NCBI GenBank assembly: GCA_037501455.1
Contig: CM074856.1
Span: forward strand, 48,203,001 to 48,267,000
Length of the DNA: 64,000 nt
Source of the DNA: Lantana camara
Lineage: Eukaryota; Streptophyta; Magnoliopsida; Lamiales; Verbenaceae
Direction of reading: 5' to 3'
The translations under genes and the position numbers were made by a program. Position 1 is the first letter of the stretch. Each line of letters starts with the position of its first letter. The notes under the pieces were generated by a model that saw nothing but the letters and a program-made list of their open reading frames with translations, searched no databases and was not told the DNA's origin. Shown one piece after another: positions 1 to 12,953 of the stretch.

Positions 1-486
1 CCTCGATCAATATAACTCTTCAGCACATTTTATGTTGTCACCGAACGTACAAAGTATTTTGGCCACCGTTGTCGAGACCTCACTTCAAGTATATTACAGT
101 GACTAACACTACATGCCTAAAGCCGAAACATTATCAGGATTAAGAGTACAATGCTTCCTGAGATTTAATTCATTTTAGATATCAGTATAAAATAAATAAT
201 CTCAGTGGTCCAGTTCGATGTTTCCAATCCTATTGAAAATCATCAACGTGTTATAATTGGAATCACCATTCCCTATGACGAAAGACTAATCATCTTTATA
301 ACCACGTTATAGTCTTGATAAGAACATATTTTTATCTTACCGACTAAAACTTTAATGACACGTGATTTCGATATTCAAAGTCTTTTCCTATAAAACACAT
401 TTCATATAAGAATACCACCACACGCCATTAATTATCAATATATGAAATACTCTCAACTTGCTGTAAATTCAGTTTACTTAATTCAA
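1..486. other. AT-rich stretch, nothing recognised
   Basis: No ORF or repeat structure could be recognised here. It lies downstream of the MULE relic on the minus strand and could hold decayed 3' parts of that element, but no transposase motif is visible. Confidence 0.4.
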
Positions 487-2107
487 CAAATTGAATTTTC
501 AGGGCACTATTCCCAACAAGAAGTACTCGGCCCCAGTAGGAGCGTATGCAGCTGCATTGAATACATTGGTCCAATGTTTTTTGTTGAGTTTGGGATAATG
601 TTTTCTAAGGACCTACGATAATGACAGTCAACTGCCACTTTAGTATCAAGAAAATGAGCAGATATATCAACTCATCACACTAATCAGTAAGCAAATACCT
701 GAGTTCTGAAGTTATCCACCAAATGTCTCAGGCAAAAGCAGAAGGCATGTTGGGAGCCTGGAAGTACCCGTGGCACATGCGTAACAAGTCCCGGGTGCCT
801 ATCGGAGAAGAATGTGTACTGTCTAAAATCACAAAGTACAGGCTGACTTTCAAGAGCATGTCTCAACTTCTGGCAAAACCATTCCCAATTCTGATCATTC
901 TCTGAGTCAACGATAACGTACGCTATTGTAAACAACTGATTGTTTCCATCCTTTGTTGTCGCATAAAGCAAATGACCTTTGAATTTGCTCTTGCTATAAG
1001 TGCCGTCAAGGAAAACTATTTTCCTACATCCTCTAAGAAATCCTACAAAACAAGCATTAAAAGCCATAAACAAGCGGTTAAACCTGTTATCCGGTTGTTT
1101 TGTCTCCAAATCACAGATGCTGCCGGGATTCGATCATCTTATAGCATCCACATACCAATGGAGTTGGTTATAAGACCCAACATCAGAACCGTGGATTTCA
1201 TGCGATGCTATCTCCTTCCTCATCCACGCAGTATGGTATGGAATTTTCACATTGTGCTAGTTCTGGATATAAGAAACTATATCTTTCGGTCTGTATTTAG
1301 GATTTGCCATGATATAAGCCTTCATTACACCCGCAACCCAATTTGAATCAGCATTGAGGTGTGATCGTAACAGTTTCCAAACCACAAACATGGTCAGGAG
1401 TTAAATTTCTTATGACAAACTCACCATCTCTCCTACAGTAAGAGGCATATAACCTCCAGCTGCAGTTCTCATCCGGACAAGTAGCTATAATCTTATCAGT
1501 ATCATTCTTCAAATATTTAAACTTTCGATTCACAACAATATAATAATTTTTTAAATGAACCCTACAGTCATTAGCACCCTTAAAGGTCTGGCCAACGCTA
1601 CGGATGCAATGACTCCTGGATTCATTGTTATTGGTAGAGTGAACGACTAGGGCTTGACTTGTCGATGTCATTCCCTGGTCATCTCTTTTCAAATAAACAC
1701 AAACAAAAACCGAACGAATAACGCATCACAGACATATAACAACCACAAGAAAAAAAAAAAAAAACAGAGCAATTAAAATATAGGGAATACCTTCTTTGAG
1801 ATGAACTTGAAGGGGGCTGAATTGCTCTCAATTTTGCAATGTGTTGTTTTGCTAGACTATGCACTGACACCATACTCTCCACATCACTATCTTTCTTCAA
1901 ACTAATCCATGATTCATCTTCCATGTGGGCAGCCTTGTACTGCACCACATATGCATCAGGATCGAACTTGGGCCAATGGTTCTCAATCTCCGAAAACACT
2001 TTTGCAAGCGTATTGCTCTCCCAAAGTTAAAAGACATGATGTTCACCTTCAAAAATATATTACACCATATCGAACTAGTCGCCAAGCCAACGAAATCCAT
2101 CTTCACA
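487..2107 (-). pseudogene. MULE (Mutator-like) transposase relic
   Basis: Several minus-strand blocks read as one decayed MuDR-type transposase, the enzyme that cuts and pastes Mutator-like elements. From 5' to 3': an N-terminal acidic block (about 2107-1800) that may be PB1-like; the MuDR DNA-binding region (about 1690-1350) with the Cys pattern CPDENCSW and the end TPDHVC; a linker with NSNWVA..KAYIMANPKYRP (about 1345-1150); and the catalytic MULE domain (about 1110-690) with FLDGTYSK and FFSDRHPGL, which hold the first two acidic residues. A further block at 620-490 matches the stretch after the catalytic domain (HYPKLNKKHWTNVFNAA, AAYAPTG). In-frame stops interrupt the linker (near 1265 and 1130) and frameshifts join other blocks, so the gene is dead. 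No terminal inverted repeats were located, so the element boundaries are unknown. Confidence 0.75.
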
Positions 2108-2890
2108 AAGTGAGTTTTCTAGATTTCGTACCAAACAAATGGTGTCCTCTTCAATTATCGAATCAAACAGGCAATAGAAACAATGAGGGTGCTATCATAT
2201 CAGGATAATGGCTGCGGCGGAGGAAGAAGAGTGAATTTAGTTGGAATGTGGTGAATTGTGTGTGGTATCAATTTTAGAATAAAACTAGAGGGCGAAAAAG
2301 TCTTTTTATGTGATTGGGGGTTTACAAAAAATATGTTGTATATTGGTGATAAAAAATAAAGATTTTTCAAACTAAAGGGTTTTGAAAAAGTTTTCAACAT
2401 ATTTGGTCCTCTTTAATAATTACCCCAAATTAATATAACTTTGAATGGGCTGATAGTTTTGGAAAGAATACCCAAATTCCCTTCAAAAATACTCCTCAAG
2501 TTCAATTTTCCCACCATAAAGACATATTAATGACTCTTAACTCTGTTTGGGACTAAAAGTATATATTTTTTTAATTTGGAACTAAATTGATCAAAAATTA
2601 AATTTCCAAGACTTTAAAAAATTATACCGGATGAAAAAAAGTTTTACTTATAAACTATGGGACTAAAAATACAATTTTCTCTAAATATTTTGTCCCTTTA
2701 TTTTTCATATTTTAAATTTTCATAACATTAAATCCGTAGACGAGTTATCCCTCCTAGAAGAACGCGATCCTTCATTTCCCGTCCTTAATCGGAAGACATT
2801 GGCGAGGATGATACATCTTCAAGCTAAATTTATCAAAGTGGAGAGTTCGTGATTTTACAATGTAGAGAAGCAAACAACATGTGCTGTTAA
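2108..2890. other. AT-rich intergenic DNA
   Basis: Homopolymer-rich sequence with no coding signal. Runs such as ATTACCCCAAATT and GGGACTAAAA resemble the ends of the AATTACA-type MITEs seen elsewhere in the window, but no paired inverted repeat was found. Confidence 0.35.
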
Positions 2891-3450
2891 TTCTACTTTC
2901 ATGGCTGGACCTGTAAAGCTTGGCGGATCTTCGGGGAATCCGAGGCATAGGGGACTCGTTGGAGTTGAATATTGCTTCTGAGTTCTGACTGATGAAAACT
3001 TATAATTCTTTATCTTTTGATGGAGGTGAAGCAGAAGCCCAAATGCAGGTACTAGATACCCTCGTTCTGATATGTTATGGGTTTAACCTAGAATATCGCA
3101 GTAACATTTTTGGGTATAGTTTGATCATTGATGCATTGTCAACTTATGAAAGAATCAGGATTTTTATTTGGTTAATTCACCTTTATGTTTGTGGAATTCC
3201 TTAACGGGTGTGTGTCACCCAAAAAAAACAGAAAACAAAGAAACAAAGAAAATCCCTGCTATATTAGTACTCAATTTTTCCACTAACAAAGAATGTGGTC
3301 CTCTGTTTTGCTTAATGTTGGCTTTATTGGCCTCTTGCAGACAATGTCACTGGTCCATCATTTCTTGAGGCCCTTGAAGATTCAGCAGATACAACATCTG
3401 CATCTGAAGATTTGGGGCTTGGTGGTGATAGAATGGATGAAGGTCAGCAG
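2890..3450 (+). other. Possible gene fragment with one intron, unrecognised
   Basis: This stretch is less AT-rich than its surroundings. A reading ending in GGEAEAQMQ stops at a GT donor at 3049. About 300 bases on, a CAG acceptor near 3342 opens an acidic Ser/Asp-rich reading (SFLEALEDSADTTSASEDLG) that ends at a second possible donor near 3439. The two readings are not in the same phase unless the donor is placed one or two bases differently. I do not recognise the protein. It could be a remnant of a host gene or chance coding-like sequence. It is convergent with the cyclase gene, whose stop lies 360 bases further on. Confidence 0.25.
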
Positions 3451-3810
3451 TGTTGTATTGGTTATTTATATTGGTTTGCACTATTTTGGTTCACTCCGTA
3501 GTTCATTGCTAGTGCTGCTTATTGGATACGACCATGTTTGCTGTCTGTGACGTATGTGTACTTGCTTTCAAGAAATAGCAGAACAGCGAGAATAGACTTT
3601 CTTTCGCTATATTACATTGTATATTTATATGGTGGTTACTGGTTTGCCTGTGTTTATGATAGTTGTTCCAAAGCATAATTGAACCCTTCATTCTAATTGT
3701 ATTTGAGACAGGTCTTTCCTTTTTCGGGCACTAATAATCAGATATGTGTTACTGAGATAGTATGACTATTTCTAATGTTCTTCATTGGGATTTGTCTGCT
3801 TTATCTGCCT

Positions 3811-6800
3811 TCATTGTTTCAGCACCTTGTTGAGATAAACTCCAAGAGCCCATATGGAGAAAATATTTCTGTAAGCTGAGTAACTTACCATGCACGTTTT
3901 GTTGAATACGCCAATAATTTCCTGTAAAATCATAAGGGTTAGACGATGCAAAATACTTGCTTCAATATGCATCTCCAGACATTCGTTCTAGCAACGGCAC
4001 ACATGGCTTGAAAACATAGAATACCTGTTGTGGGAAGTCTCCATTCCACAGTTGAGAATTAATCAGCACTTTAGCTGCACGGTGCAATGGTTTGGGGTCC
4101 CGACTTGCCTACTCATTCCAATTTCATCAAATATCAGGATCTTATATGCCATACTCAGTTATAAAGTTAGCTAATAATATCTTGATATAACATCTCGATG
4201 TTTGTTTCGAGCTTTTTGCAACTTACTTGCCCTGCTTCAATAAGAGCCAGCATAGCCCATCCAGTGTTTACAATGTGTGACTTGTTTCCTAGAATATTTG
4301 TGTATACCTGTTCACAAGAAATTGGTAATATTCAAATCTGGCAATTAGAACGAACTAGATTCATAAACTGATTGGTATGGAACTTTTACCTCGTCTTGAC
4401 TTGAAAGATAGCTTTCTCCCCAACCCCCAGAAGGGAGTTGTTTGGATAGCAGGAATTCACAAGCTTTTCTAACAGAAGAGCTATTTTCATATGTCTTACC
4501 GCATGCGATTAGCCCTGATATCCCGAACCATGTCCCATAGGTATAGCATACTCCCCAAGATCCGTACCTAATCATTAGTTTCCACGAATTGGTGAACTTT
4601 ATCTGATGGTACAAATTATGTTATATATGATCTGTCCTTCTGCTGGAACTTAAGGGTATGTGTAACTGTTATAGAATTTCATTTCCTACATCTGCTAGTA
4701 TTCTTACTTTGTAGAGGGACTTACCACGAGCCATCAGATAATTGTATGGTCTCAATGAAGTTCAGTCCTTTCTCGATGCATGCCTCTATATCTTTTCGTC
4801 GGTATCCTGGGTAAAGTTTCTTGAATAGTTCCAGGCCCTGAATTGCTGCAGATGTGCACTCCACATACCTTTATGACATATTATCAATTTCATCTATCTC
4901 AGAACCTTTAAGAATGAATTCATACACAGTATGGTGCATTTGGTTTTGAAGATATGGATTTATTACTCCCATGTAGCAAATGATATACTTCGAAAAAGAA
5001 GTGTTAAAACTTACTGATAGTCTATCATGATATCCCCGAACGTTTTTGCTGGATTAATCATCTGGTCATGTACATAATTTGTGTTAAAAAAAGGAAATTA
5101 TGTCGTTTGTAATGTTAGTTCGATTTAATGCATTATACCTCCAACCATGCATAGGACCGCGTGAGCTCATATGATGCAAAACCTCCACTGCTATTCTGCA
5201 TCATTAGAGGTAAAGTTTTCCAATATAGTCAGTTCAGTACTAAGTTGACTAGATTAACTTGTGTCGAAATGTTCAGAATAGTTGGAGATAAACAACACCT
5301 GTAGGGATAAAATGTAATCAACTGCATCGTAGAGCTTATCTGGTTCTAATGCTTTTCCAGCAGTTTCAAATGGAAGCTGTGATAGCATAAGTGCTACCTG
5401 CATGTAAGAATCGTAACTCCTAATCGGTTTTTCCTATGTTCTGAATAACGAGTGCAGGAAATGAATTTTTTTATGTTACTATGATCAAACCTTAAGGCCT
5501 TCTGCTGTACAATCTGAAACTGGCCAGCCATTGTCGGAAGTAGAAAAAGGCCAACCACCTTTACAGCGGTGGCGATACCAAGAACTAAGATGCCCTGAAC
5601 TGTCTTTTCTCATCTTTTGAATTGGAAAAAACATAAAGGTGTGTTACAGCACTGCAAGAATTGATATGTCAAGTACACAATTTAGAATTCATGCACTAAG
5701 TCTTACTTGCGACATTTTGATGAACTCATGAGCCTTTTTAAGCATCTGACCATATTCATCCGGAAGTTTGGTTCCGGCTATTGCTTGCAGAGCAAAAGCA
5801 ACATCCCAACACTGACTCCCACTATATCCCTGTATCAAAATAGAAATAAGGAATTTTTGCTTAATCGGTGTAGGGTACATAGATATATTTATATATTTAC
5901 TAGGATATTTACTCTGACATACCCTGTGGTTTGATATAATTACACAAATTTCTCCTCATTTTGAGAAATTACAGAAACTTCCCCTGTCAAATAATTTGTT
6001 TTAAATCTGGCATCATCTCTAATATTTTATGAATACTCTATTTTGATCTTGACACACATTGATCAATGTTTAATTTTAAATTCATTACATAATAGCATAT
6101 GTTAGCGGTTGGGCCAAATGTTAGGGTATACTAACGGAGCTTTTGTAATTTCTCAAAATTTAGGGGAAGTTTGTGTAATTAGGCCAAACATTAGGGTATG
6201 TCGGTGTAATTTTCTGTCTCTATGTAGAGATTAATTAGTTGTTTTGTAAGAGAAACCTTCATCTTCATGCCATCTTCAGCCAGCCATAGATAATCTTTTA
6301 TTCTTAAATAATGTTGTTTTACTGCCGTTGAATTTGGATCTTCTACCCAACGACATAGCATGTTGATTGCCTGTGTATGCCATCGAACATATATATGCAT
6401 CAGTTTCAGTTTGATGCTGCTGCAAGTTGAAGAATAGACTGATCATGTGAAAGAGATACGAAAAGAAGATCAACTTACCTTATTTATAGGCCCTAGACAG
6501 ACGTAATTAGTGTTTTCATCCTCATATTGGATGTGCTTCATCACAGTTTTTAGTGCTTTCTTCCTCAGGTTCGAGAACGGCCGTTGCTTAAGGAGAGGTT
6601 CGGTGAAATTATGCAGAATGTTCCACATAATATCTTGTAAAGGTGGTTGCGGGTAGTGTAAATCCTCCTGCAAGAAAATGAGTTGCAATTATACGAACAC
6701 GATGGCCTTATCTCAACCAATTTTGAAGGAGAAATTCATGTAATACCTTGCAGATTTGGTTTCTTGCGAGATCCCAGTTAATCTGATGGTAAGGTTCATT

Positions 6801-8099
6801 ATAGATCTCCTTCCTAAGAGATAGAACAATGCCATTGATTGGCCCTACAAATCTCCTCCCGTATAAATACGACATGGGTAGATACACCATACGAGCGTGA
6901 CACCACATTCGCCCTACAATTTACATTTGAATCTTATTATATGATCACTGAAACTGTTATAGAAGAGAATCATTAAATATTTCTTTGCACGCAGAATATG
7001 AACCTGGGTGCACCGGAAGAAAATAAGGAAGAAGCCACAACTCCGGAGGTAGAGGATTATTGCCATCCCATTCATACACACCTAGAACCTACATATATAC
7101 TATAGAATCAGAAAAACCCTTCGAAATTGAAAGTGTGTGTGTGTGTGTGTGCACACGTGCGCTCGTGTTTTTACCGAGAGCCAAAACTTTCCCCATGAAG
7201 GGATGTACGTTGCACCACCATGGTCAAGAATCCATGCTCTGGCTTTTTCCATGGCTCCATCACCACCATCCATAGCTTCTCCTAGAAGCCTCAAGCATAC
7301 ATAGTTGAGGGCTGTGCAAAACATGGCACTGTGTGCTTCTATATGCAACCCCCATCCTCCATCAGCATTCTACAGCGTTTTGTTGACTTATAACTCATCA
7401 AAACATCAACATGGTAACAAATTCTTACTTGATGAATCTAATTAAGTAGCCTGTAGAATTACCTGATGATTGTAGATATAACGAAGTATCTCTTTCTGAT
7501 GCTCGTCTGAGAGGACAGCGTCGAGAGCATCCATTATCGTCAATGCTATAACCTGGAATCATGAGATTATCGATTTCGATATCTTACGTAAATGAAAGTT
7601 TAGCAAAAAACAGAAAAAGAAGAAAAAAAAAAAAAATCAACTCACCAAGCCTGGCAGAAGAAACTGTTGGCCACCATAATCTCCAGGCCAATGTCCATCT
7701 TCAGCTTGGAGAGTTGAGTAAAATCTGAGAGCCCTTCTCAGTGTTGTGATCACACTTTCCTCACTAATCTCATCTTCATCACTTGCTATCTTTACTTGCT
7801 CAGGCAAATCCACATCCTTTGCAAACTGCAGAACCAAACCAAATTCATCAACAAAGCTCAAGAATTGAAAACCAAGACGAGTTTTGGATTCTAATTATCA
7901 CCTGAATTCGCATGAGGACATCAGCACTCTGTTTGGCCTCATAACGCCTCGCGCGAAACTCATCGCGAGCTTTCTCGATCAGTGCATGTTCTTCATCCGT
8001 TCCCGGTGTAGGATCAAATTCCCAATACTCTCTTCCAGTGTGATTATTGAAGCTTGGCAATGGACCATCATTCCCATCAGAAACTTTCAGTTTCCACAT
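3811..8099 (-). CDS. LAS: Oxidosqualene cyclase, lanosterol synthase type (18 exons, 754 codons)
   Basis: Cyclises 2,3-oxidosqualene to a tetracyclic sterol precursor at the endoplasmic reticulum membrane. Exons on the minus strand: 8099-7902, 7825-7646, 7552-7463, 7369-7175, 7088-7004, 6913-6747, 6667-6479, 6370-6257, 5829-5707, 5613-5491, 5397-5299, 5195-5139, 5061-5015, 4868-4725, 4567-4390, 4307-4227, 4108-4025, 3921-3811. All introns are GT-AG and all phases close, giving 754 residues, the usual family length. The start is the family-typical MWKLK at 8099, although the frame is open further upstream. The catalytic DCTAE is D481-E485. Just before it the sequence reads DNGWPVS: N475 and V479 align with H477 and I481 of Arabidopsis cycloartenol synthase, and Y408 aligns with Y410. 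Asn and Val there are the plant lanosterol-synthase pair; Y116 in GDYGG argues against cucurbitadienol synthase. QW-type repeats (GGWGLH, GGWGES, GSWYGSWGV) are present. Odd: MWCHAR (252-257) has Ala where the usual motif has Cys. The symbol is by residue signature only; a diverged cycloartenol synthase is the alternative. Confidence 0.9.
5906..6212. repeat. MITE in intron 8 of the cyclase gene
   Basis: A roughly 300-bp imperfect palindrome. The left end TTACTCTGACATACCCTG mirrors the right end CAGGG-like TTAGGGTATGTCGGTGTAA, and inner segments ATTACACAAATTTCTCC and GGGGAAGTTTGTGTAATT also pair. It sits wholly inside intron 8, between exons 8 and 9. A diverged relative lies at 16085-16320. 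Confidence 0.7.
7131..7151. repeat. (GT)n microsatellite in cyclase intron 4
   Basis: About nine GT units followed by GCACACG, inside intron 4 (7089-7174). A likely length-variable marker next to the cyclase gene. Confidence 0.85.
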
Positions 8100-8777
8100 T
8101 TTCGTGCAAGTTTTACGCGATTTCTTGCTTACCACGGTTTTCCAGAGCGCTGTTATATAGCTCCCGTCCCAAAACTAGTACGTAGGCTGACGCTCCACTG
8201 TTCCAGTAAGGAACAGGAGCATACCCAGAACGCCGTTACTGCAGTCGTTCCGCGATATAACGGGGTTCGTCGGATCAAGTTGACTGTTTTTCTTTTTGGT
8301 AGTGTCTGTTGAGTGTTTGAAAGAGCAACTAAGAACGAAAGGTTTTAAAAGGCATGTACGTAACTATGTAAGGCGGCTTTGACGTAGAAGTTAGTGATTA
8401 GTGATGGTGGTAAGAAGGGATGACTGGTGTTGCTAGTTGCTGACTTTCCATTTGCACCATATCTTGGAAGGAGCCTACTCTTTTCCAGTATCCAATTTTC
8501 AACACTTGGAATAATGATAGGATAAATGAGTGGTGGGATGTGATGGTGGATTATTTATCCCATGAGAAATATGGGATGGATAATCAACTTTTTATTTCAT
8601 ATCATCCCGGGCCGAGTCATCAATCCCGGGCTAGCAAAAGTATTAGTAAACATAAATTTAAATAGGATTATTAATCTAAACCCCTTTCATCCTACAAAGT
8701 AAACATGCAATATATCTATACATTAATAAATATACACACACAAATGTGAATTGGAAATACTATGAGAATTATTTTTT
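8100..8777 (-). promoter_or_regulatory. Upstream region of the cyclase gene
   Basis: Contains the 5' leader and presumed promoter of the minus-strand cyclase. No convincing TATA box is close to the start codon; the best AT-only block is TTTTAAAA at 8343-8350, about 245 bases upstream. The distal part (8500-8770) is AT-rich and ends at the fold-back element. Confidence 0.35.
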
Positions 8778-9143
8778 GGGCGAATTACATTTAGGTACCC
8801 TGAGGTTTGCCCTAATTACAAATTAGTCCCTCTTGTTTCAGAAATTACATATTAGTCCCTACATTTTACGGACCGTTTGAGGTCCCTCGGCACCGTTAGG
8901 GTCCCGTCAATTTTATAGTTTGAATTTCCGAAAATGCCCCTAAGGACTAATATGTAATTTCCGAAACAAGAGGGATTGATTTGTAATCAGGGCAAACCTC
9001 AGGGACCTAAATGTAATTTCTCCATCATTAAATACTAAATATTTAATTTAAACATATAAATCATTTCATCATTTAAAATTTCATTTAAAACTTTCATACA
9101 ATAATATCATTATACATAAATACATAAATGCACATATATAAAT

Positions 9144-9203
<60 letters not shown>

Positions 9204-10646
9204 TATTTATTAATTTTTTTTAAATCAAAATTATTTATTAATACTAGGCTAATTTTAATACTAAAATTTTTAATATAAATGTTTTATCTATATAATTAAA
9301 ATTTTTGATCTTTTTTCTTATAATATTTATTTTGTTAGAAAGTCTAGAGTTGCACTGTTGAGAAGACTTGCAACCGGTGAAATTGTGGAAAAAGAATGGT
9401 TTGCCCATGCAAGCCATGCAACTCTCCAATCATGTTACTGTTCGAACCATACCCTATTGTATGATTTCCTCCTATAAATAGGAGCTTGTATTGAATATAG
9501 AAGGTGCAACGAAAAGAGAGTATAACAATCTCTATAAAGTTTTCAGCAATATAATTTCTTATAATTCCAGTTCATTTCCTTATATTATTATTTAATTTAC
9601 ATCATATTTTATATTTTTTTTAAAAATATAATATATCTACAATACATATATATATTTTTTATCTGTATCTACAATAATTTAATACAAATAATTTAAAAAC
9701 TAATATTTTCAATTAATTATCAAATACAAATTATTTTATATAAAAAATAGAAAAGAAATATTCAATGTATCTGCACCGTCTTTATCCCAATCTACAACCT
9801 CTTTTCCAAATCACCATAGCCACCATCAGCCACCGTCTTCTCCAAATCATCATAGCCACCACAGCAAGACCACAGATCTGTACACACGCACACACAGAGA
9901 GCTACACACAAACACAGGTACAAAATTATTTTTAGATCTGGAAAATTTTCGAGGGTGTTGGACCGTTGGTGGGCACTGCGTGGTAAAGGGTGGTTGGAAT
10001 CGTGGTGCATCGAGAAGAGAGAGAACAATGGTGGGCTGGCGGTGGTGGTGCTGCGTCCTGCGGATGGTGCTGCGTGGCAAACGAGGGTGGCCGGTGGTGG
10101 TGGTGTTGCATTGAGAGTGAGAAAGAGGACACAGGTGGTGGTGGTGGTGTGTCGAGAACGCAAGAGAGAGAACAAATTTTAATTATATAGATAAAACATT
10201 TATATTAAAAATGTTAGTATTAAAATTAGCCTAGTATTAATAAATAATTTTGATTTAAAAAAAATTAATAAATAATTTCTATATATATATATATATTTAT
10301 GTATGTATATATAATGATATTATTGTATGAATATTTTAAATGAAATTTTAAACGATGAAATGATTTATATGTTTAAATTAAATATTTAGTATTTAATGAT
10401 GGAGAAATTACATTTAGGTCCCTGAGGTTTGCCCTGATTACAAATCGATCCCTGTTGTTTCGAAAATTACATATTAGTCCCTGGGGGCATTTTTGGAAAT
10501 TCAAACTATAAAATTGACGGAACCCTAACGGTGCCGAGGGACCTCAAACGGTTCGTAAAATATAGGGATTAATATATAATTTCAGAAACAAGAGGGACTA
10601 ATTTGTAATTAGGACAAATCTCAGGGTACATAAATATAATTCGCCC
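8778..10646. mobile_element. Fold-back element 1 with about 0.5-kb inverted arms
   Basis: Arms at 8778-9305 and about 10175-10646 are inverted copies. The ends read GGGCGAATTACATTTAGG and its complement ATATAATTCGCCC. Each arm begins with a smaller palindrome carrying the phrases GTCCCTGAGG and CCGTTAGGG, then AT-rich sequence ending in ATATAGATAAAACATTTA. Flanking 9-mers TTATTTTTT (8769-8777) and TTATTTTAT (10647-10655) match at 8 of 9 positions, as expected for a Mutator-like 9-bp target duplication. The left arm is longer because of an (AT)n run at about 9147-9198. The middle holds a solo-LTR candidate and a GGTGG/CACC-rich stretch without a credible gene. A non-autonomous fold-back derived from a Mutator-like family is the best reading. 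Confidence 0.7.
9333..9604 (+). mobile_element. Candidate solo LTR inside fold-back element 1
   Basis: Starts TGTTAGAAAG, ends TTTACATCA, and is flanked on both sides by TATTT (9328-9332 and 9605-9609). It carries a TATA-like CCTATAAATAGG near 9472 followed by a leader-like stretch, as short Copia LTRs do. The flanks are AT-rich, so the target duplication may be chance. Confidence 0.5.
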
Positions 10647-12953
10647 TTATTTTATTACATTCTAAATCTTATTCGAGTCATGCATAACCAAACTAGCTGC
10701 TCGGACGACATTGATATTCTGATATATACGTAACCCCTCGTCATTCCATTTGGTATTAGGCAATCATTACCTTTTATGATTTATTTATATTATAGAATAA
10801 TCTTTCAATGTTGATATTCTTATTATTATTATTGTGATTATATTATTAGTAGCGAACACAATCCACAAAATATCTACGAGACGTTTGCGGAATATGGTGT
10901 TATCTGTAATGATGTTCTTTCCCAATAATTGTGGAAATAATATGAGTCAAGATTGTGAAGTAGCCGGCAGTCAAAGTCTTCTCCAGTCCCCACACGGGCA
11001 AAGAAAATTCACTACTCGAGTCGTGGAATTCCGAATTTGAGATGTCAAGACGCTTTCATTGACTGAATCCGTCACTGGCTTGTTACTAATTACTTCATAA
11101 TGTGTGTGTAAAATCTATCACATATATTAAAATATTTCAGTATTTTTTATTTTATCATTCAAAAATAAAACAATATTTTAACAAATAAATATTGATTTCC
11201 CAGGGTAAATTTAATATATTTGATTAAAGAAAATATATGTACATAAAGTACATAGAGAAAGAATTACTGATTACAAGATAATATTCTTATTAAGAAAAAC
11301 ATTATGTTCGTGTTTCGACACCATATTTAACTAGTCATACATAATATTGAAACTTGAATTTTATTCAGAAAAATAATAATTAATAATTTTTTATATGTCT
11401 TGACCTGATTTCAGTTTCACTTTCACAAGTGATACTTATACAAACATTGTAATAAAGTATATAATTTTCTTTTTGTTTTGTCCACTGTTGCGTTCCTTCA
11501 CTCAACCATATGCTTAAATTAGTATAAAGGCTAAACTACACCACTTGATTACTATTAATTTTTATTTTAAAAAATTAAAATCATTATGGTTATAAGCTAG
11601 ATAGGATAATTTATAAATGAAAGTTGTAACTTTAAGAAAAGTTCCTTTAAAAAAAAAAAAAAAAAAGAAGAAAAATTATTTTAATGATAATAACAAACTA
11701 AAATGCATCTTACAAATCTAATCGACACGGATTAGATTTTCTATTGAAAAAAAATAAATTTGGATTACGCAACAATATCTAAGATAATGTATTAATGTAT
11801 AGTAAATCAAAACTTCCTAGTCCGGATAATGCCGACAGCCCAAAACCACTATTTTCCTGTAAGAAAGAATATGATTTGAATCAAAATAAATTGCTTAAAC
11901 TCGTAAAAAAGATTATTTAAAAAAAAAAAAAAACCCGGAGTGGACAAAGGAACAGGAACCCTTCAACGCCACTGTCAAATTTAATCAAAAGATTTAGGTT
12001 AAATAGATCATTTCTAGCATTGTGAACTCTAAATTATTAGATATATAGATTTGCTGCACTCCTATTTTTCTTTCTTGATTATTTGTTTTCGTAGACTACT
12101 AATATTTTGTCATTTGTTTTCGTATGAATATATATGTGCAGTTAATGTTTTGTCATTTGTGCGTGAATATGTGCAGTTATGGGACGAGTTCGGTCAGGCA
12201 TTACCTATAGAGATATAGTACTTTAATTAGCTTATTTCTATTTACTTTATAACTAATTTATTATTATTTCTGATTAATTTATAATTAAGTTGTACTTTCT
12301 CTACTTTTTTTGGAATCCACGAATATTGGGATTGAGCATATAGTTATGAAGAATTAGTGAGAGACTACAGGTATTAGTGGGTGTTAATCATAGCATTATA
12401 GCATTTAGTAGAGTTTATTATTGCACCAAAAACCCTGTAATTCTAACGGTCATTCATGATATAAGAGCATCAATTGTTTGGTCGTCCAGAAGCATTGTAT
12501 TTTCCAATAATTACAGATTCCTCCCCTGCAACTAGTTCAATTGTTCTCTCAATTTTTAAATTACAATTTACACATACCCCCTTCTAAGTGATTATTACAA
12601 AAAAAATTGCACGTATGATGTTCATAAAGTTTCTGAATTAAAGTTTCCAGCTTTGATTGATTGTTGACTATGAGAACATCATTAATAAGTTTGAGAGTAA
12701 AAGGGGATGTTTGTGTAATTACCGATATTTGTAGGGGATGTCGAGTGAATGACCCTTACATTGTTTAAGATAAATCCAGGAATCTGTGTCTATGTGTTGT
12801 GGAATGACTAATTGAGAAATGCCGAAGTTTATTAAAATTGTGATTTTCAATCTAGGCATGCGTATGTTAAAGCTTTGGTTTTCAATAAGACAGCCACACC
12901 GCATATCTTTCTGCTAAATCAACAAAAGTCTCATAAAAAACTGTTGTTTAACA
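10647..12953. other. AT-rich intergenic DNA
   Basis: No gene recognised. Contains poly-A runs near 11650 and 11930 and, at 12540-12760, fragments of the GTGTAATTACC type that look like decayed MITE ends. Short ORFs lack coding character. Confidence 0.4.

Noticed and set aside
6257..6370. QHYLRI in cyclase exon 8 taken as the H477/I481 pair
   Set aside because: Counting residues puts these about 90 positions too early; the true pair lies just before DCTAE in exon 10 and reads Asn/Val.
8585..8640. CCCGGG-containing inverted repeat near CTAG as a Helitron end
   Set aside because: The stem is broken and CTAG is followed by C, not T, so it does not fit a Helitron terminus.
9792..10190. Overlapping ORFs on both strands in the fold-back middle
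   Set aside because: They come from GGTGG/CACC repeats that stay open in several frames; composition explains them.
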